Source: Arthrobacter mobilis
Lineage (GTDB): Bacteria; Actinomycetota; Actinomycetes; Actinomycetales; Micrococcaceae
Assembly (NCBI RefSeq): GCF_012395835.1
Contig: NZ_JAAZSQ010000002.1
Span: 365,015 to 429,014 of the forward strand
Length of the DNA stretch: 64,000 bases
Direction: 5' to 3'
The position numbers were made by a program, and so were the translations under genes. The notes under the pieces were generated by a model, which saw nothing but the letters and a program-made list of their open reading frames with translations, did not search any database and was not told the origin of the DNA. Below, piece by piece: positions 25,002 through 33,823 of this stretch (positions are counted from its first letter, which is position 1; every line of letters begins with the position of its first letter).

Positions 25002-26342
25002 GTGACTTCCTCCGCAGAGCTGTTCGAGCGAGCCCGGGCCCTGATGCCGGGCGGGGTCAATTCACCCGTGCGGGCCTTCGGGTCCGTGGGCGGCACCCCG
25101 CCGTTCATGGTCTCCGGCCGCGGCCCGTACCTGACGGACGCCGATGGCCGCGAATATGTCGACCTCGTCTGCTCCTGGGGCCCGGCCCTGCTCGGCCATG
25201 CCCACCCCGAGGTGCTCGCCGCCGTCCACGCAGCCGTGGACCGCGGCCTGTCCTTCGGCGCGTCCACTCCTGCCGAATCCGAATTGGCCGAGCTGGTCAT
25301 GGGCCGGGTCGGTGCGGTCGAGCGCCTGCGCATGGTTTCCACCGGTACCGAGGCGACGATGACGGCGGTGCGGCTGGCCCGCGGCTTCACCGGACGCAAC
25401 CTGGTGATCAAGTTTGCCGGCTGCTACCACGGCCACCTGGACGGGCTGCTGGCGTCGGCCGGCTCCGGTGTGGCCACGCTGGCGCTGCCCGGTTCCGCAG
25501 GTGTCACCGAGGCCACGGCCGCGGAGACCCTGGTGCTGCCGTACAACGACCTCGCCGCTGTCGAGGAAGCCTTTGCCGTCCGCGGACAGGAAATCGCCGC
25601 GGTGATCACCGAGGCGGCGCCGGCGAACATGGGCGTGGTCGAGCCGCAGCCGGGCTTCAACGCCGCGCTGGCCCGGATCACCGCCGCCAATGGCGCGCTG
25701 CTGATCTTCGACGAGGTGCTCACCGGATTCCGCACCGGCTACGCCGGCTACTGGGGCCTGACCGGCGGAGCGGCGGACTCGGACGCGCCGTTTGTTCCGG
25801 ACCTGCTGACCTTCGGCAAGGTCATCGGCGGAGGCCTGCCGGTGGCGGCCCTCGGCGGACGCGCCGAGGTGATGGACCATCTGGCTCCGGTGGGCCCGGT
25901 CTACCAGGCCGGCACGCTCTCGGGGAACCCGGTCGCGATGGCGGCAGGCGTGGCCACGCTGACCCACGCTACGCACGAGGTCTACGAGCACATCGACGCG
26001 CGTTCGGCACAGCTCTCCGCCGCCGTCTCCGAGGCACTGTCTGCCGCCGGGGTGGACCACAGCATCCAGCGGGCCGGCAACCTCTTCAGCGTCGCCTTCG
26101 GCACCTCCGCCGCCGGGGTGCGCAACTATGCCGACGCGCAGGCGCAGGAAGCCTTCCGCTACGGCCCGTTCTTCCATGCGATGCTCGACGCCGGCGTTTA
26201 CCTGCCGCCGTCGGTCTTCGAGGCCTGGTTCCTGTCGTCCGCCCACGACGACACCGCCATGGACCGGATCCTGGCAGCGCTGCCGGCAGCTGCCAAGGCC
26301 GCCGCGGCCGCTGCAGCGCCCGCCGCCTGGCCGGCAGTCTAA
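25002..26342 (+). CDS. hemL: glutamate-1-semialdehyde 2,1-aminomutase
   Basis: The 446-residue class III aminotransferase isomerises glutamate-1-semialdehyde to 5-aminolevulinate using pyridoxal or pyridoxamine phosphate. The PLP lysine is Lys273 in [11 protein letters not shown], and [16 protein letters not shown] and FDEVLTGFR are present. The GTG start has AAAGGA upstream. It ends in an Ala-rich tail of about 20 residues. It completes the C5 branch with hemA at the other end of the cluster. Its stop codon lies within the first copy of the repeated 20-mer of hairpin element B. Confidence 0.95.
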   Translation: MTSSAELFERARALMPGGVNSPVRAFGSVGGTPPFMVSGRGPYLTDADGREYVDLVCSWGPALLGHAHPEVLAAVHAAVDRGLSFGASTPAESELAELVMGRVGAVERLRMVSTGTEATMTAVRLARGFTGRNLVIKFAGCYHGHLDGLLASAGSGVATLALPGSAGVTEATAAETLVLPYNDLAAVEEAFAVRGQEIAAVITEAAPANMGVVEPQPGFNAALARITAANGALLIFDEVLTGFRTGYAGYWGLTGGAADSDAPFVPDLLTFGKVIGGGLPVAALGGRAEVMDHLAPVGPVYQAGTLSGNPVAMAAGVATLTHATHEVYEHIDARSAQLSAAVSEALSAAGVDHSIQRAGNLFSVAFGTSAAGVRNYADAQAQEAFRYGPFFHAMLDAGVYLPPSVFEAWFLSSAHDDTAMDRILAALPAAAKAAAAAAAPAAWPAV

Positions 26343-26450
26343 CGGCAGGGGTCCCCGCCCCGAGCGCAGCGAGGGGTGGGGGAGCTGTTGGACGCTAACG
26401 GCAGGGGTCCCCGCGCGCGGAGCGCGTGGGGCAGGCGGCGAACGGGGAGG
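26339..26450 (+). repeat. intergenic hairpin repeat element, copy B
   Basis: CTAACGGCAGGGGTCCCCGC occurs at 26339 and 26395; the first copy contains the hemL stop codon. Between them is a stem CCCCGCCCC / GGGGTGGGG with loop GAGCGCAGCGA. The second hairpin CCCCGCGCGC-GGA-GCGCGTGGGG (26409-26431) is followed by CAGGCGGCGAACGGGGAGG. The arrangement is the same as copy A, but the stem bases differ in a compensating way. Confidence 0.75.
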
Positions 26451-26507
26451 CCTGCTGGGCGCTCGGAGCCGGCCAGCACGGCCCAAACCGGCGCACGCAC
26501 AGACAGG

Positions 26508-26548
26508 AAGCCCGGAGGCCTTCCCTTGAGGGGAAGGCCTCCGGGCTT
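26508..26548. terminator. bidirectional terminator, 18-bp perfect stem
   Basis: Arms 26508-26525 and 26531-26548 pair perfectly around loop TTGAG, between the converging hemL and metQ genes. Confidence 0.8.
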
Positions 26549-26570
26549 CGCTGTGTCGGGCCGGAAGCCG

Positions 26571-27410
26571 TCAGAAGGCCGGGGTCACGTCACCGTTGGG
26601 CCAGGTCTTGGTGATGTACTCCTTGACCTCGGGGGAGTGCAGCAGTTCGTCCAGCTTGGCGATGGCCGGGGTGCCTTCGCCCTCGCGCCAGACCAGGAAG
26701 TTGGCGTAGGGGTTGTCCTCGACGGACTCGACCACCAGCGCCTCCTCGGTGCTCAGGCCCGCCTGCAGGATGAAGTTGCCGTTGATCAGCGCAAGGTCGA
26801 TCTTCGGGTCCTCCACCAGCGGAAGCAGGATCTCGGGCTGGTTCTCCTCGAACTTCAGCTTCTTCGGGTTCTGCTCGTCGGTCAGGTTCAGCACCGAGGA
26901 ATCGTCCTCGATGTTCTTGAGCAGGCCTGCGGCTTCCAGCACCTTCAGTGCGCGGGGCTGGTTGGCCGGGTCATTGGTGATGGCAATGGTGCCGCCGTCG
27001 GGAATGTCGGCGATGTCCTTGTGCCTGGCGGAGAAGCCGGCATACGGTTCGATGTGCACGCCCGCGCCGTGCTCGAACTTGTAGCCCTTGGACTGCTCCT
27101 GCTCCTCGAGGAAGGGCAGGTGCTGATAGTAGTTCGCATCCAGCGAGCCGTCGCTCAGGGCGATGTTCGGCGTCTGGTAGTCGTCGAACTCCTCGATGGT
27201 CAGATCGATGCCGGCCTCCTTGGCCAGGTTCTGGTCGATGAACTCAAGGATCTTGGCCTGCGGCACCGGGCTGGCGCCGACGGTGACGGTCACCGGCTGC
27301 GCCGGGTCCAGGGAGGTTTCGGCGCTGGGGGTGGATTCTCCTCCACCGCAAGCCGTCAGCGCCAAGGCAGCGGCGAGGCCGGTGCCCAGCAGGGTGAGTG
27401 CTTTACGCAT
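26571..27410 (-). CDS. metQ: methionine ABC transporter substrate-binding lipoprotein
   Basis: The 279-residue lipoprotein has a short signal peptide ending in the lipobox LTAC (Cys21), so it is anchored to the outer face of the membrane. The NlpA/MetQ family patterns VTVGASPVPQAKILEF, DANYYQHLPFL, YAGFSARHKD and ALINGNF are present. It delivers D- or L-methionine to MetNI. The ATG at 27410 has GGA about 10 nt upstream and gives the normal signal peptide; an earlier in-frame start would add an unlikely charged extension. It is the last gene of metN-metI-metQ, separated from metI by 159 bp that contain a hairpin. Confidence 0.93.
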   Translation of the reverse strand: MRKALTLLGTGLAAALALTACGGGESTPSAETSLDPAQPVTVTVGASPVPQAKILEFIDQNLAKEAGIDLTIEEFDDYQTPNIALSDGSLDANYYQHLPFLEEQEQSKGYKFEHGAGVHIEPYAGFSARHKDIADIPDGGTIAITNDPANQPRALKVLEAAGLLKNIEDDSSVLNLTDEQNPKKLKFEENQPEILLPLVEDPKIDLALINGNFILQAGLSTEEALVVESVEDNPYANFLVWREGEGTPAIAKLDELLHSPEVKEYITKTWPNGDVTPAF

Positions 27411-27494
27411 CCGTGTGCGTTCCTTTCGAATAACCCGGACCATCGTAGTGGCGCGGCCCGGACCTGGTGCAGCTAGCGGCTACTGGCTGCATTG

Positions 27495-27528
27495 TTCCGT
27501 CCAGGCCGTTTCGGCCAGCCGGACGGAA
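27495..27528 (-). terminator. hairpin between metI and metQ
   Basis: TTCCGTCC / GGACGGAA arms enclose an inner GGCCG / CGGCC stem in the 159-bp gap between metI and metQ. It could attenuate or process the message and let the lipoprotein be expressed at a different level; this is inference. Confidence 0.35.
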
Positions 27529-27569
27529 AAGCGGGGAAATCTCGGAAATACTCAAGACCGTGTGCCGGG

Positions 27570-28313
27570 TCAGACGCCGATGGTCGTGTCCGGCTCATGC
27601 CGGCGCACCTTGCGCACACCTGCCGTGGCGGCGGTGCGGTGGTCCACCCGGCGGACGGCGGCATCCCCGATCCACTGGATGGCCTGTACCAGGATGACCA
27701 TGATGACGATCGTCACGATCATGACGGTGGTGTCGAAGCGTTGGAACCCGTAGTTGTAGGCCAGCCGGCCCAAGCCGCCGCCGCCGATGATGCCGGCCAT
27801 GGCGGAGTAGCCAACCAAGGTGACCATCGTCGTCGTCAGTGCCGCCACCAGGCCGGGCATGGCCTCCGGGACCAGGACCTTGCCGATGACCTGCATCCGC
27901 GTGGACCCCATCACCAGTGCGGCATCGATCTTGCCTGCGTTGACATCGCGCAGCGCGGCTTCGACCAGGCGCGCGAAGAACGGCACCGTGCCGATGGTCA
28001 GCGAAACGGAGGCGGCGATCGGTCCGATCGAGGATCCGGTGATCAGCCTGGCCAGGGGAATCAGGGACACCATCAGGATGGCGAAGGGGATCGAGCGCGT
28101 GATGTTGACGATGACGTCCGAGACAATGCGGTTCGCCACCGGCATCGGGCGCAGCCCGCCCGGCGCGCTGACATGCAGGAAAATGCCCAGTGGCAGCCCG
28201 ATCAGCAGCGTGAAAAAGCCGGAGATCGCGATCATCTGCAGGGTTTCGAGGATGGCCTCGGGCAGCGCCCGCGTAATGCCGGGATTGGTCGTCAGGTCTT
28301 CGATGAAGTTCAT
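27570..28313 (-). CDS. metI: methionine ABC transporter permease
   Basis: The 247-residue membrane protein has five predicted transmembrane segments and the MetI-type coupling motif region ALVMGSTRMQVIGKVLVPEAMPGL, which contacts the ATPase. It forms the pore of the methionine importer. Its ATG overlaps the metN stop by 4 nt (ATGA), indicating translational coupling. The C-terminal tail (about 20 residues after the last helix) is basic and longer than in E. coli MetI. Confidence 0.93.
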   Translation of the reverse strand: MNFIEDLTTNPGITRALPEAILETLQMIAISGFFTLLIGLPLGIFLHVSAPGGLRPMPVANRIVSDVIVNITRSIPFAILMVSLIPLARLITGSSIGPIAASVSLTIGTVPFFARLVEAALRDVNAGKIDAALVMGSTRMQVIGKVLVPEAMPGLVAALTTTMVTLVGYSAMAGIIGGGGLGRLAYNYGFQRFDTTVMIVTIVIMVILVQAIQWIGDAAVRRVDHRTAATAGVRKVRRHEPDTTIGV

Positions 28314-29302
28314 GCGGCGTCCTTTCCGGCGGCCCGGACCGACACACCTTGGTCTTCGAGGTAGGCCGCCAGCGGCGCCGGGTCGGCGCCGTCGGGCAGC
28401 TGGATACGCAGGTGGCCGAACTGCGTCCCGGCCAGTGTCTCGACGCTGCCGGCCAGGACGTTCAGATCCAGGTCGAACCGGCGCGCGGCGGAGGTCAGCA
28501 TCGGTTCCGAGGCCCGGTCGCCCGAGTACAGGATTTCCAGGACGGCGCCGGAGCCCAGCGGTTCCGCCGCGGGCAGGGGCAGCAGCGTCCGGGAGAGTTC
28601 GCTGCCCAGGTTGGCCGCGACATCGCGCAGCTTGCCGTGCTCGACGATCCGGCCGCCGGCCAGCAGGGACACCGAGTCGCAGATGCGCTTCACGACATGC
28701 ATCTCGTGGGTGATGACCAGCACCGTCAGGCCCAGCCGCGCGGTGAGGTCCTTGATCAGGGCCAGGATCTCGTCGGTGGTCTTCGGATCCAGGGCGGAGG
28801 TCGGCTCGTCGCAGAGCAGCACGTCAGGGTCCGAGGCCAGGGCGCGGGCGATGCCCACGCGCTGCTTCTGGCCGCCGGAGAGCTGGGACGGGTACGCGTT
28901 TTCGAAGCCGGCCAGGCCGACCAGCTTCAGCAGTTCGGCGGCCCTGGTCCGGATCCGGTCCTTCGGGGTCTTGACGATCTCCAGCGGGTGCGCCACATTC
29001 TGCACGGCCGTGCGCGAATCCATCAGGTTCGCATGCTGGAAGATCATTCCGATCCGCCGCCTCGCCGCGCGCAGGTCCTGGTGCCCGGCGGAACTGAGCT
29101 CCGCGCCATTGATGCTCACCGACCCGGACGTCGGGGCGTCCAGCAGGGTCAGGCAGCGGACCAGGGTCGACTTGCCGGCGCCGGAGTGGCCGACGATCCC
29201 GTGGATGGATCCCTTCGGTACCTCGAGGCTGACGCCGTCGAGGGCCACGACCTCGCGGTTGCCTTGGCGGTAGACCTTGCGCAGGTCGGTGACAGTGATC
29301 AT
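28310..29302 (-). CDS. metN: methionine ABC transporter ATP-binding protein
   Basis: The 330-residue ATPase has Walker A GHSGAGKST (38-46), signature LSGGQKQRV, Walker B LLCDEPTSAL and a C-terminal NIL (ACT-like) domain (about 250-330). In E. coli MetN this domain binds methionine and inhibits transport. The ATG at 29302 is fixed by a GAGGA 5-6 nt upstream. It opens the metNIQ operon. No SAM riboswitch is visible in the 79-bp upstream gap, which instead contains a short palindrome. Confidence 0.94.
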   Translation of the reverse strand: MITVTDLRKVYRQGNREVVALDGVSLEVPKGSIHGIVGHSGAGKSTLVRCLTLLDAPTSGSVSINGAELSSAGHQDLRAARRRIGMIFQHANLMDSRTAVQNVAHPLEIVKTPKDRIRTRAAELLKLVGLAGFENAYPSQLSGGQKQRVGIARALASDPDVLLCDEPTSALDPKTTDEILALIKDLTARLGLTVLVITHEMHVVKRICDSVSLLAGGRIVEHGKLRDVAANLGSELSRTLLPLPAAEPLGSGAVLEILYSGDRASEPMLTSAARRFDLDLNVLAGSVETLAGTQFGHLRIQLPDGADPAPLAAYLEDQGVSVRAAGKDAA

Positions 29303-29330
29303 GAATCCTCGGTTGGGTGGGCGGCAGGGC

Positions 29331-29342
29331 ATGTCCGGACAT
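29331..29342. promoter_or_regulatory. palindrome upstream of metN
   Basis: ATGTCCGGACAT is a perfect 12-bp palindrome, 28 nt upstream of the metN start in the gap to the exonuclease gene. It could be an operator for a methionine/cysteine regulator, but no consensus can be assigned. Confidence 0.3.
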
Positions 29343-29381
29343 ACAGCCGCACGCGCGATAGCACAAGGGCTGGGTCCGGTG

Positions 29382-30086
29382 TTAAGTATGACAGCCGCCG
29401 GCCGGCTGCCGAACCGGCCACACGCCGTCCACGACCGCATCCGGCTGCTTCCGGCGCAGCCATTCCTGGAACGACGCTGCCTGGGCGGCGGCCCAGCCGA
29501 CCTGTGAGTCGTGCAGCTGTCCGGGCTCCATCCGCAGGGTTCCGTATTTGCGGGCCAGGGCATCGGCCACGCCGATGGTGGCCAGGGCGTCCGCGGCGGA
29601 GGTGTGCGCCGCGTCCAGCCCGACCTGGTAGAGCTCGCTCAGCGCCACCAGGGTGCGCTTGCCGCGGCGGTAACGGTCCATCTGCTTGTCCAGGATGTAC
29701 GGGTCGATCACCGGGCGAGGGGCCGGCGCGGCCAGGCCGCGGCGGCGGCATTCGGCGGCCAGCACGGTGAAGTCGTAGGCGGCATTGAACGCCATCACCG
29801 GGATGCCGGCGGCGAAGTAGCCGGCGAGTGTCCCGGCGATCTGCGCCACCGCTTCGGCGGCATCCTGGCCTTCCTTCCGGGCGCGTTCGGTGGTGATGCC
29901 GTGGATCGCGGCAGCTTCTTCCGGAATGGGCACGCCGGGATTGACCAGCCATTCGTGCTGCTGCAGGGGCGCGCCCCGGCCGTTGACCAGCACGATGGAG
30001 GCGGTCACGATCCGCGCTTCGTGCGGATCGCGGCCGGTGGTTTCGACGTCGAAGGCAGCGCGGGGGAGTTCATGCCAGCTGTTCAT
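29382..30086 (-). CDS. DnaQ-like 3'-5' exonuclease (DEDD family)
   Basis: The 234-residue protein is a single exonuclease domain with Exo I FDVETTG (about residue 12), Exo II FNAAYDF and a C-terminal Exo III with HTSAADALAT. It resembles the proofreading epsilon subunit of DNA polymerase III, but as a stand-alone protein its role may be DNA repair or RNA turnover. The ATG at 30086 is preceded by TAGCGT at 7 nt, a -10-like hexamer that would give a leaderless message. It is divergent from the alkyltransferase-like gene across 78 bp. Confidence 0.9.
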   Translation of the reverse strand: MNSWHELPRAAFDVETTGRDPHEARIVTASIVLVNGRGAPLQQHEWLVNPGVPIPEEAAAIHGITTERARKEGQDAAEAVAQIAGTLAGYFAAGIPVMAFNAAYDFTVLAAECRRRGLAAPAPRPVIDPYILDKQMDRYRRGKRTLVALSELYQVGLDAAHTSAADALATIGVADALARKYGTLRMEPGQLHDSQVGWAAAQAASFQEWLRRKQPDAVVDGVWPVRQPAGGCHT

Positions 30087-30093
30087 GCCTACA

Positions 30094-30099
30094 ACGCTA
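30094..30099 (-). promoter_or_regulatory. candidate -10 element of the DnaQ-like exonuclease
   Basis: TAGCGT on the minus strand ends 7 nt before the ATG at 30086; no ribosome site intervenes. Confidence 0.35.
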
Positions 30100-30164
30100 C
30101 CGGCCGGCGCGGACGGTATCGTACACGGCCGGCCGCCTCCGGTCGTGCCCGTAGAGTGGACGCC

Positions 30165-30563
30165 ATGCGCGAGGAGTTGGTCGACGCCGTCCTGCAGGTC
30201 GCCGCCCTGGTGCCGGCGGGCAAGGTCCTCTCCTACGGGGACATCGCCGAATTGCTGGGCGCTGCCGGTCCGCGGCAGGTCGGCCGGGTGATGGCCCTGC
30301 ATGGCGGGGCAGTGTCCTGGTGGCGGGTCGTCCGGTCGGATGGTTCCCTGCCTGCTGTCCTGATGTGGCAGGCCTTGGAGCACTACCGGCATGAGGGTAC
30401 CGGTCTTCTCTTCCCGTCCGCAGCTGCCCGGCCGGCCCTGCCGAAGGTGCGGATGGCCCAGGCACGCTGGGTTCCTGCAGAACGTGATTTCGCACGCATC
30501 GACGGCATCGCCGCGGACCTCCGGACGAAACTGTCGGCGGCAACTGGTGGAATAGACGCGTGA
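30165..30563 (+). CDS. alkyltransferase-like (ATL) DNA damage recognition protein
   Basis: The 132-residue protein corresponds to the DNA-binding domain of O6-alkylguanine-DNA alkyltransferase, including GKVLSYGDIAELLG and RQVGRVMA. The active-site PCHR is replaced by SWWR (51-54), with Trp in place of the acceptor Cys. This is diagnostic of ATL proteins, which bind O6-alkylguanine without repairing it and recruit nucleotide excision repair. TAGAGT ends 7 nt before the ATG, so the transcript may be leaderless. The last codons overlap the adnA start by 4 nt (GTGA), coupling it to the helicase-nuclease genes. Confidence 0.92.
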   Translation: MREELVDAVLQVAALVPAGKVLSYGDIAELLGAAGPRQVGRVMALHGGAVSWWRVVRSDGSLPAVLMWQALEHYRHEGTGLLFPSAAARPALPKVRMAQARWVPAERDFARIDGIAADLRTKLSAATGGIDA

Positions 30564-33500
30564 GCGATCCCGTGCTGAGTGTCCCGGTACCCAATGTCCC
30601 GGAGCTGCGGCTGGCCCCGCCCGAAAGGCTCCGGTCCGAAGTACCGGTTCCCAGTCCGGACCAGGCCCCGGTGATCGGCCTGCCCGCCGGCTGCGGTCCC
30701 GTCCTGGTCCTCGGCGGGCCGGGGACCGGCAAGTCCACCGTGCTGGTCGAGCACGCGGTCCGGCGGGTCGACGCCGGACTGGACCCGGCGGGGATCCTCA
30801 TGCTGGCGCCCACGCGCCTGGCCGCCGGCCGGCTGCGCGATGAGCTCACCGCCCGCCTGGACCGGAGCCTGAGCACGTCACCGGCCAGGACCTGGTCCGC
30901 CTACGCGTTCGACCTCATCCACCGGGCCCGCGCCGAGGGGCGCCTGCCGCTGCTGGAGCGTGCACCGCGGCTGCTTTCCGGCCCGGAGCAGGACCAGATG
31001 ATCGCGGACCTGCTCGCCGGGCACGGCTCCGGGTTCGGGGCGGCCATTGACTGGCCGGAAGACCTTTCCGAGGCCTTGAAGACGCGCGGGTTCCGGCAGG
31101 AAGTCCGCCAGCTCTTCGACCGGGTGATCGAATACGGCGGCACGGCCGAACAGCTGGAGGAGCTGGGGCGGCTGTGCTCGCGGCAGGACTGGTGTGCCGC
31201 CGCGGCCCTCTACCGGGAATACCGGGACCTGATTGACCTGCGCATGCCGGAGGCGTTCGATCCGGCCGGCATCATCACCTCGGCCCGGCAGCTGCTGCTG
31301 GAGGACGAGGACTTCCTGGCCCGGGAACGGCGCCGGCTGGAGCTGATCCTGGTGGACGACCTGCAGGAAGCCAACCCCGCTGTCTACGAACTGCTGGCGG
31401 TGCTGGCCGCCGGCAAGGACGCGCTCATGGCAGCTTCCCCGGACACTGTCGTCCAAGGTTTCCGCGGCGCGCGCCCGGACCTGCTGGCGGAGCTGCCGAA
31501 GCTGGTCGGCACGGACACCGTTCCGCTCCAGACTGTCACCCTGCGCACCTCGCACCGCATGGCGGGCCCGGTGGCCGCTGCCTGGCAGTCGGTCGCCTCG
31601 CGGATCTCACAGGTCGCCGGCGGCCACCGCGCCCGCGAACTGCATCCGGCCGCCACTGCCGGGGATGCTTCCGGGCCCGGCCCTGCCGCTTCTGCCCACG
31701 TCGTGGCATCGGCCGTCCACGAGCAGCGCTACGTGGCCCAGCGGATCCTCGAAGCGACACTGTTCGGCGGCTACCGGCTGGGCGAGATCGGCGTCGTCGT
31801 GCGCACCGGCGGACAGCTCTCGGAGCTGGCCCGTTACCTGACCGGCCAGGGCATTGCCGTCAAGGTGCCGGTGGCCGAGACGCCGGTGCGGGACGAGGCG
31901 GCTGTCCGTCCGCTGCTGGACGCGCTGGCCCTGGTCCTGGACCCGGAGTCCCTGAGCCCGGAAGCGGCCGTAAAGCTGCTGACCTCGCGCATCGGCGGTG
32001 CGACCGCGATCGATCTGCGCCGGCTGCGCCAGTCGTTGCGGCGCGAGGAACTGCTCGGGGGCGGCGGCCGTGCCAGCGACGCGCTGCTGGTCGAGGCCCT
32101 GCAGGATCCTGCCCGGCTGCAGACCCTGGGCCGGGAGGCCGGGCCCGCCCGGCGTGTCGCCGCCATGCTCAAGGCCGGGCGGGAAGCTGCGGCCGAGCCG
32201 GGGGCCAACGCGGAGACGGTCCTGTGGGCGCTCTGGTCGACCGCCGGGCTGGCGGACCGGTGGTCCGCCCTGGCGCTGCAGGGCGGACCCGCCGGGGTCC
32301 GGGCAGACCGTGACCTGGACGCCATGATGGCCCTCTTCCAGACGGCCGAACGTTATGTGGACCAGCTGCCTGGTTCCACGCCGGGCCAGTTCCTTGACTA
32401 CCTGCTCAACCAGGAGCTGCCCATGGACAACCTGGCCCCGCGTGCACAGCTGCGCGAGGCCGTGGAGCTGATGACTCCCGCCTCCGCGGCCGGCCGCGGC
32501 TGGCCGCTGGTGATCGTCGCCGGGGTCCAGGACGGGGTCTGGCCCAACACGCGGCTGCGCGGCGAACTGCTGGGCAGCACGCAGTATGTGCAGGTCCTGG
32601 AACACGGAGTCGAAGCGGCGCGGCGCAGCGACCCGGCCGCCCGGCTGCGCGAAACCCGCTACGACGAGCTGCGCAGCTTCGCCACGGCCGTATCCCGGGC
32701 AGAACGCGAGCTGATCTGCGTGGCCGTCCAGTCCGAGGACGCCCAACCCTCGCCTTTCCTGGATCTGGTGGACCCCTGGCTGGATCCGGAGCAGCCGCGG
32801 CCCGCCACCGAGGTGCTGCGGCCCAGGACGCTGCGCGCGCTCGCGGCCGAGTTGCGCCAGTGGGCCCAGCAGGCCGGGCAGCAGCCGGCCGAAGCTGCGG
32901 AAGCGGCGGCGGTACTGGCTTTGCTGGCTGCCAGCGAGGTGCCCGTCCCGGGCGCGCACCCGGACCAGTGGTGGGGGCTGCTGCCGCTCAGCTCGGACGC
33001 TCCTGTGGTGCCCGAGGGCGAGCCGGTCCCGGTCTCGCCTTCGCGGGTGGAGGCGGTGCGCAAGTCGCCGCTGGACTGGTTCGTGCAGGCGGCAGGGGGA
33101 GAAGCGGCGACGGATTTCGCCCGCAGCCTGGGCACCCTCGTGCACTCGATCGCCCAGGACATGCCGGACGCCACCGGCAGCGAATATGCCGCGGAACTGG
33201 TCCGGCGCTGGCCCAGCCTGGGCATGAAGGACAACTGGGAGGGGCGGCTGGATTTCCAACGGGCCGAAGGCATGGTCCGGCGGCTGGCCCAGTATGTGCT
33301 GCTAATGCGCCGGGAGGGGCGCCGGCTGCTGGCCGTGGAACGGGACTTTTCGGTGGACCTGCGCGGACCGGAGCGGGTGGCACGGCTGCGCGGCCAGGTG
33401 GACCGGCTGGAAATCGACGCGGACGGGCGGCTGGTGGTCATCGATCTGAAGACCGGCAAATCCGCACCGGCAGGCCGTGACGTGCAAGGGCATCCGCAGC

Positions 33501-33823
33501 TGGCCAGCTATCAGGCCGCCGTCCAGGCCGGTGCCTTCGACGACGTGCCGGGGTTGGCCGGGGACGGCGGCCGGCCGCCATCGGGCGGTGCGGCGCTGGT
33601 CCAGCTGGGCCAGGATCTCAAGTCCGTCAAGGTCCAGCACCAGGACGGGCTGGCCGACGGGGACGAATGGGCCGCGGAGATGATCCACGAGGCTGCCGTG
33701 CTGATGTCCGGGAGCACCTTTGAAGCGCGCCATGATCCGCAGCAGGCCGGTCATGGGGCGCAGGGTTGCCGGGCCCCGCAGATCTGTCCGCTGTGCGCCG
33801 AAGGAAAGCAGGTTACCGAATGA
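30560..33823 (+). CDS. adnA: AdnA-like subunit of the helicase-nuclease (UvrD-like motor plus PD-(D/E)XK nuclease)
   Basis: The 1087-residue protein has an N-terminal superfamily 1A motor with Walker A GGPGTGKST (about 52-60) and a C-terminal RecB-type nuclease (GTLVHSIAQD about 858, VIDLKTGK about 960). Together with AdnB it processes DNA ends for recombination, replacing RecBCD. The Walker B region is VDDLQEA (about 264) instead of the active DEFQD type, consistent with the weak motor of the AdnA subunit. The three cysteines near the end (CRAPQICPLC) resemble part of a Fe-S motif, but the usual first cysteine before the nuclease core is Ser (KSPLDWF). GTG start, 4-nt overlaps on both sides. 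Confidence 0.88.
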   Translation: MSDPVLSVPVPNVPELRLAPPERLRSEVPVPSPDQAPVIGLPAGCGPVLVLGGPGTGKSTVLVEHAVRRVDAGLDPAGILMLAPTRLAAGRLRDELTARLDRSLSTSPARTWSAYAFDLIHRARAEGRLPLLERAPRLLSGPEQDQMIADLLAGHGSGFGAAIDWPEDLSEALKTRGFRQEVRQLFDRVIEYGGTAEQLEELGRLCSRQDWCAAAALYREYRDLIDLRMPEAFDPAGIITSARQLLLEDEDFLARERRRLELILVDDLQEANPAVYELLAVLAAGKDALMAASPDTVVQGFRGARPDLLAELPKLVGTDTVPLQTVTLRTSHRMAGPVAAAWQSVASRISQVAGGHRARELHPAATAGDASGPGPAASAHVVASAVHEQRYVAQRILEATLFGGYRLGEIGVVVRTGGQLSELARYLTGQGIAVKVPVAETPVRDEAAVRPLLDALALVLDPESLSPEAAVKLLTSRIGGATAIDLRRLRQSLRREELLGGGGRASDALLVEALQDPARLQTLGREAGPARRVAAMLKAGREAAAEPGANAETVLWALWSTAGLADRWSALALQGGPAGVRADRDLDAMMALFQTAERYVDQLPGSTPGQFLDYLLNQELPMDNLAPRAQLREAVELMTPASAAGRGWPLVIVAGVQDGVWPNTRLRGELLGSTQYVQVLEHGVEAARRSDPAARLRETRYDELRSFATAVSRAERELICVAVQSEDAQPSPFLDLVDPWLDPEQPRPATEVLRPRTLRALAAELRQWAQQAGQQPAEAAEAAAVLALLAASEVPVPGAHPDQWWGLLPLSSDAPVVPEGEPVPVSPSRVEAVRKSPLDWFVQAAGGEAATDFARSLGTLVHSIAQDMPDATGSEYAAELVRRWPSLGMKDNWEGRLDFQRAEGMVRRLAQYVLLMRREGRRLLAVERDFSVDLRGPERVARLRGQVDRLEIDADGRLVVIDLKTGKSAPAGRDVQGHPQLASYQAAVQAGAFDDVPGLAGDGGRPPSGGAALVQLGQDLKSVKVQHQDGLADGDEWAAEMIHEAAVLMSGSTFEARHDPQQAGHGAQGCRAPQICPLCAEGKQVTE

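Noticed and set aside
25062-26486. 474-codon minus-strand frame opposite hemL
   Set aside because: Shadow frame; hemL on the plus strand has all its catalytic motifs.
29303-29381. SAM riboswitch upstream of metN
   Set aside because: The gap is only 79 bp and no S-box helices or conserved core could be found.
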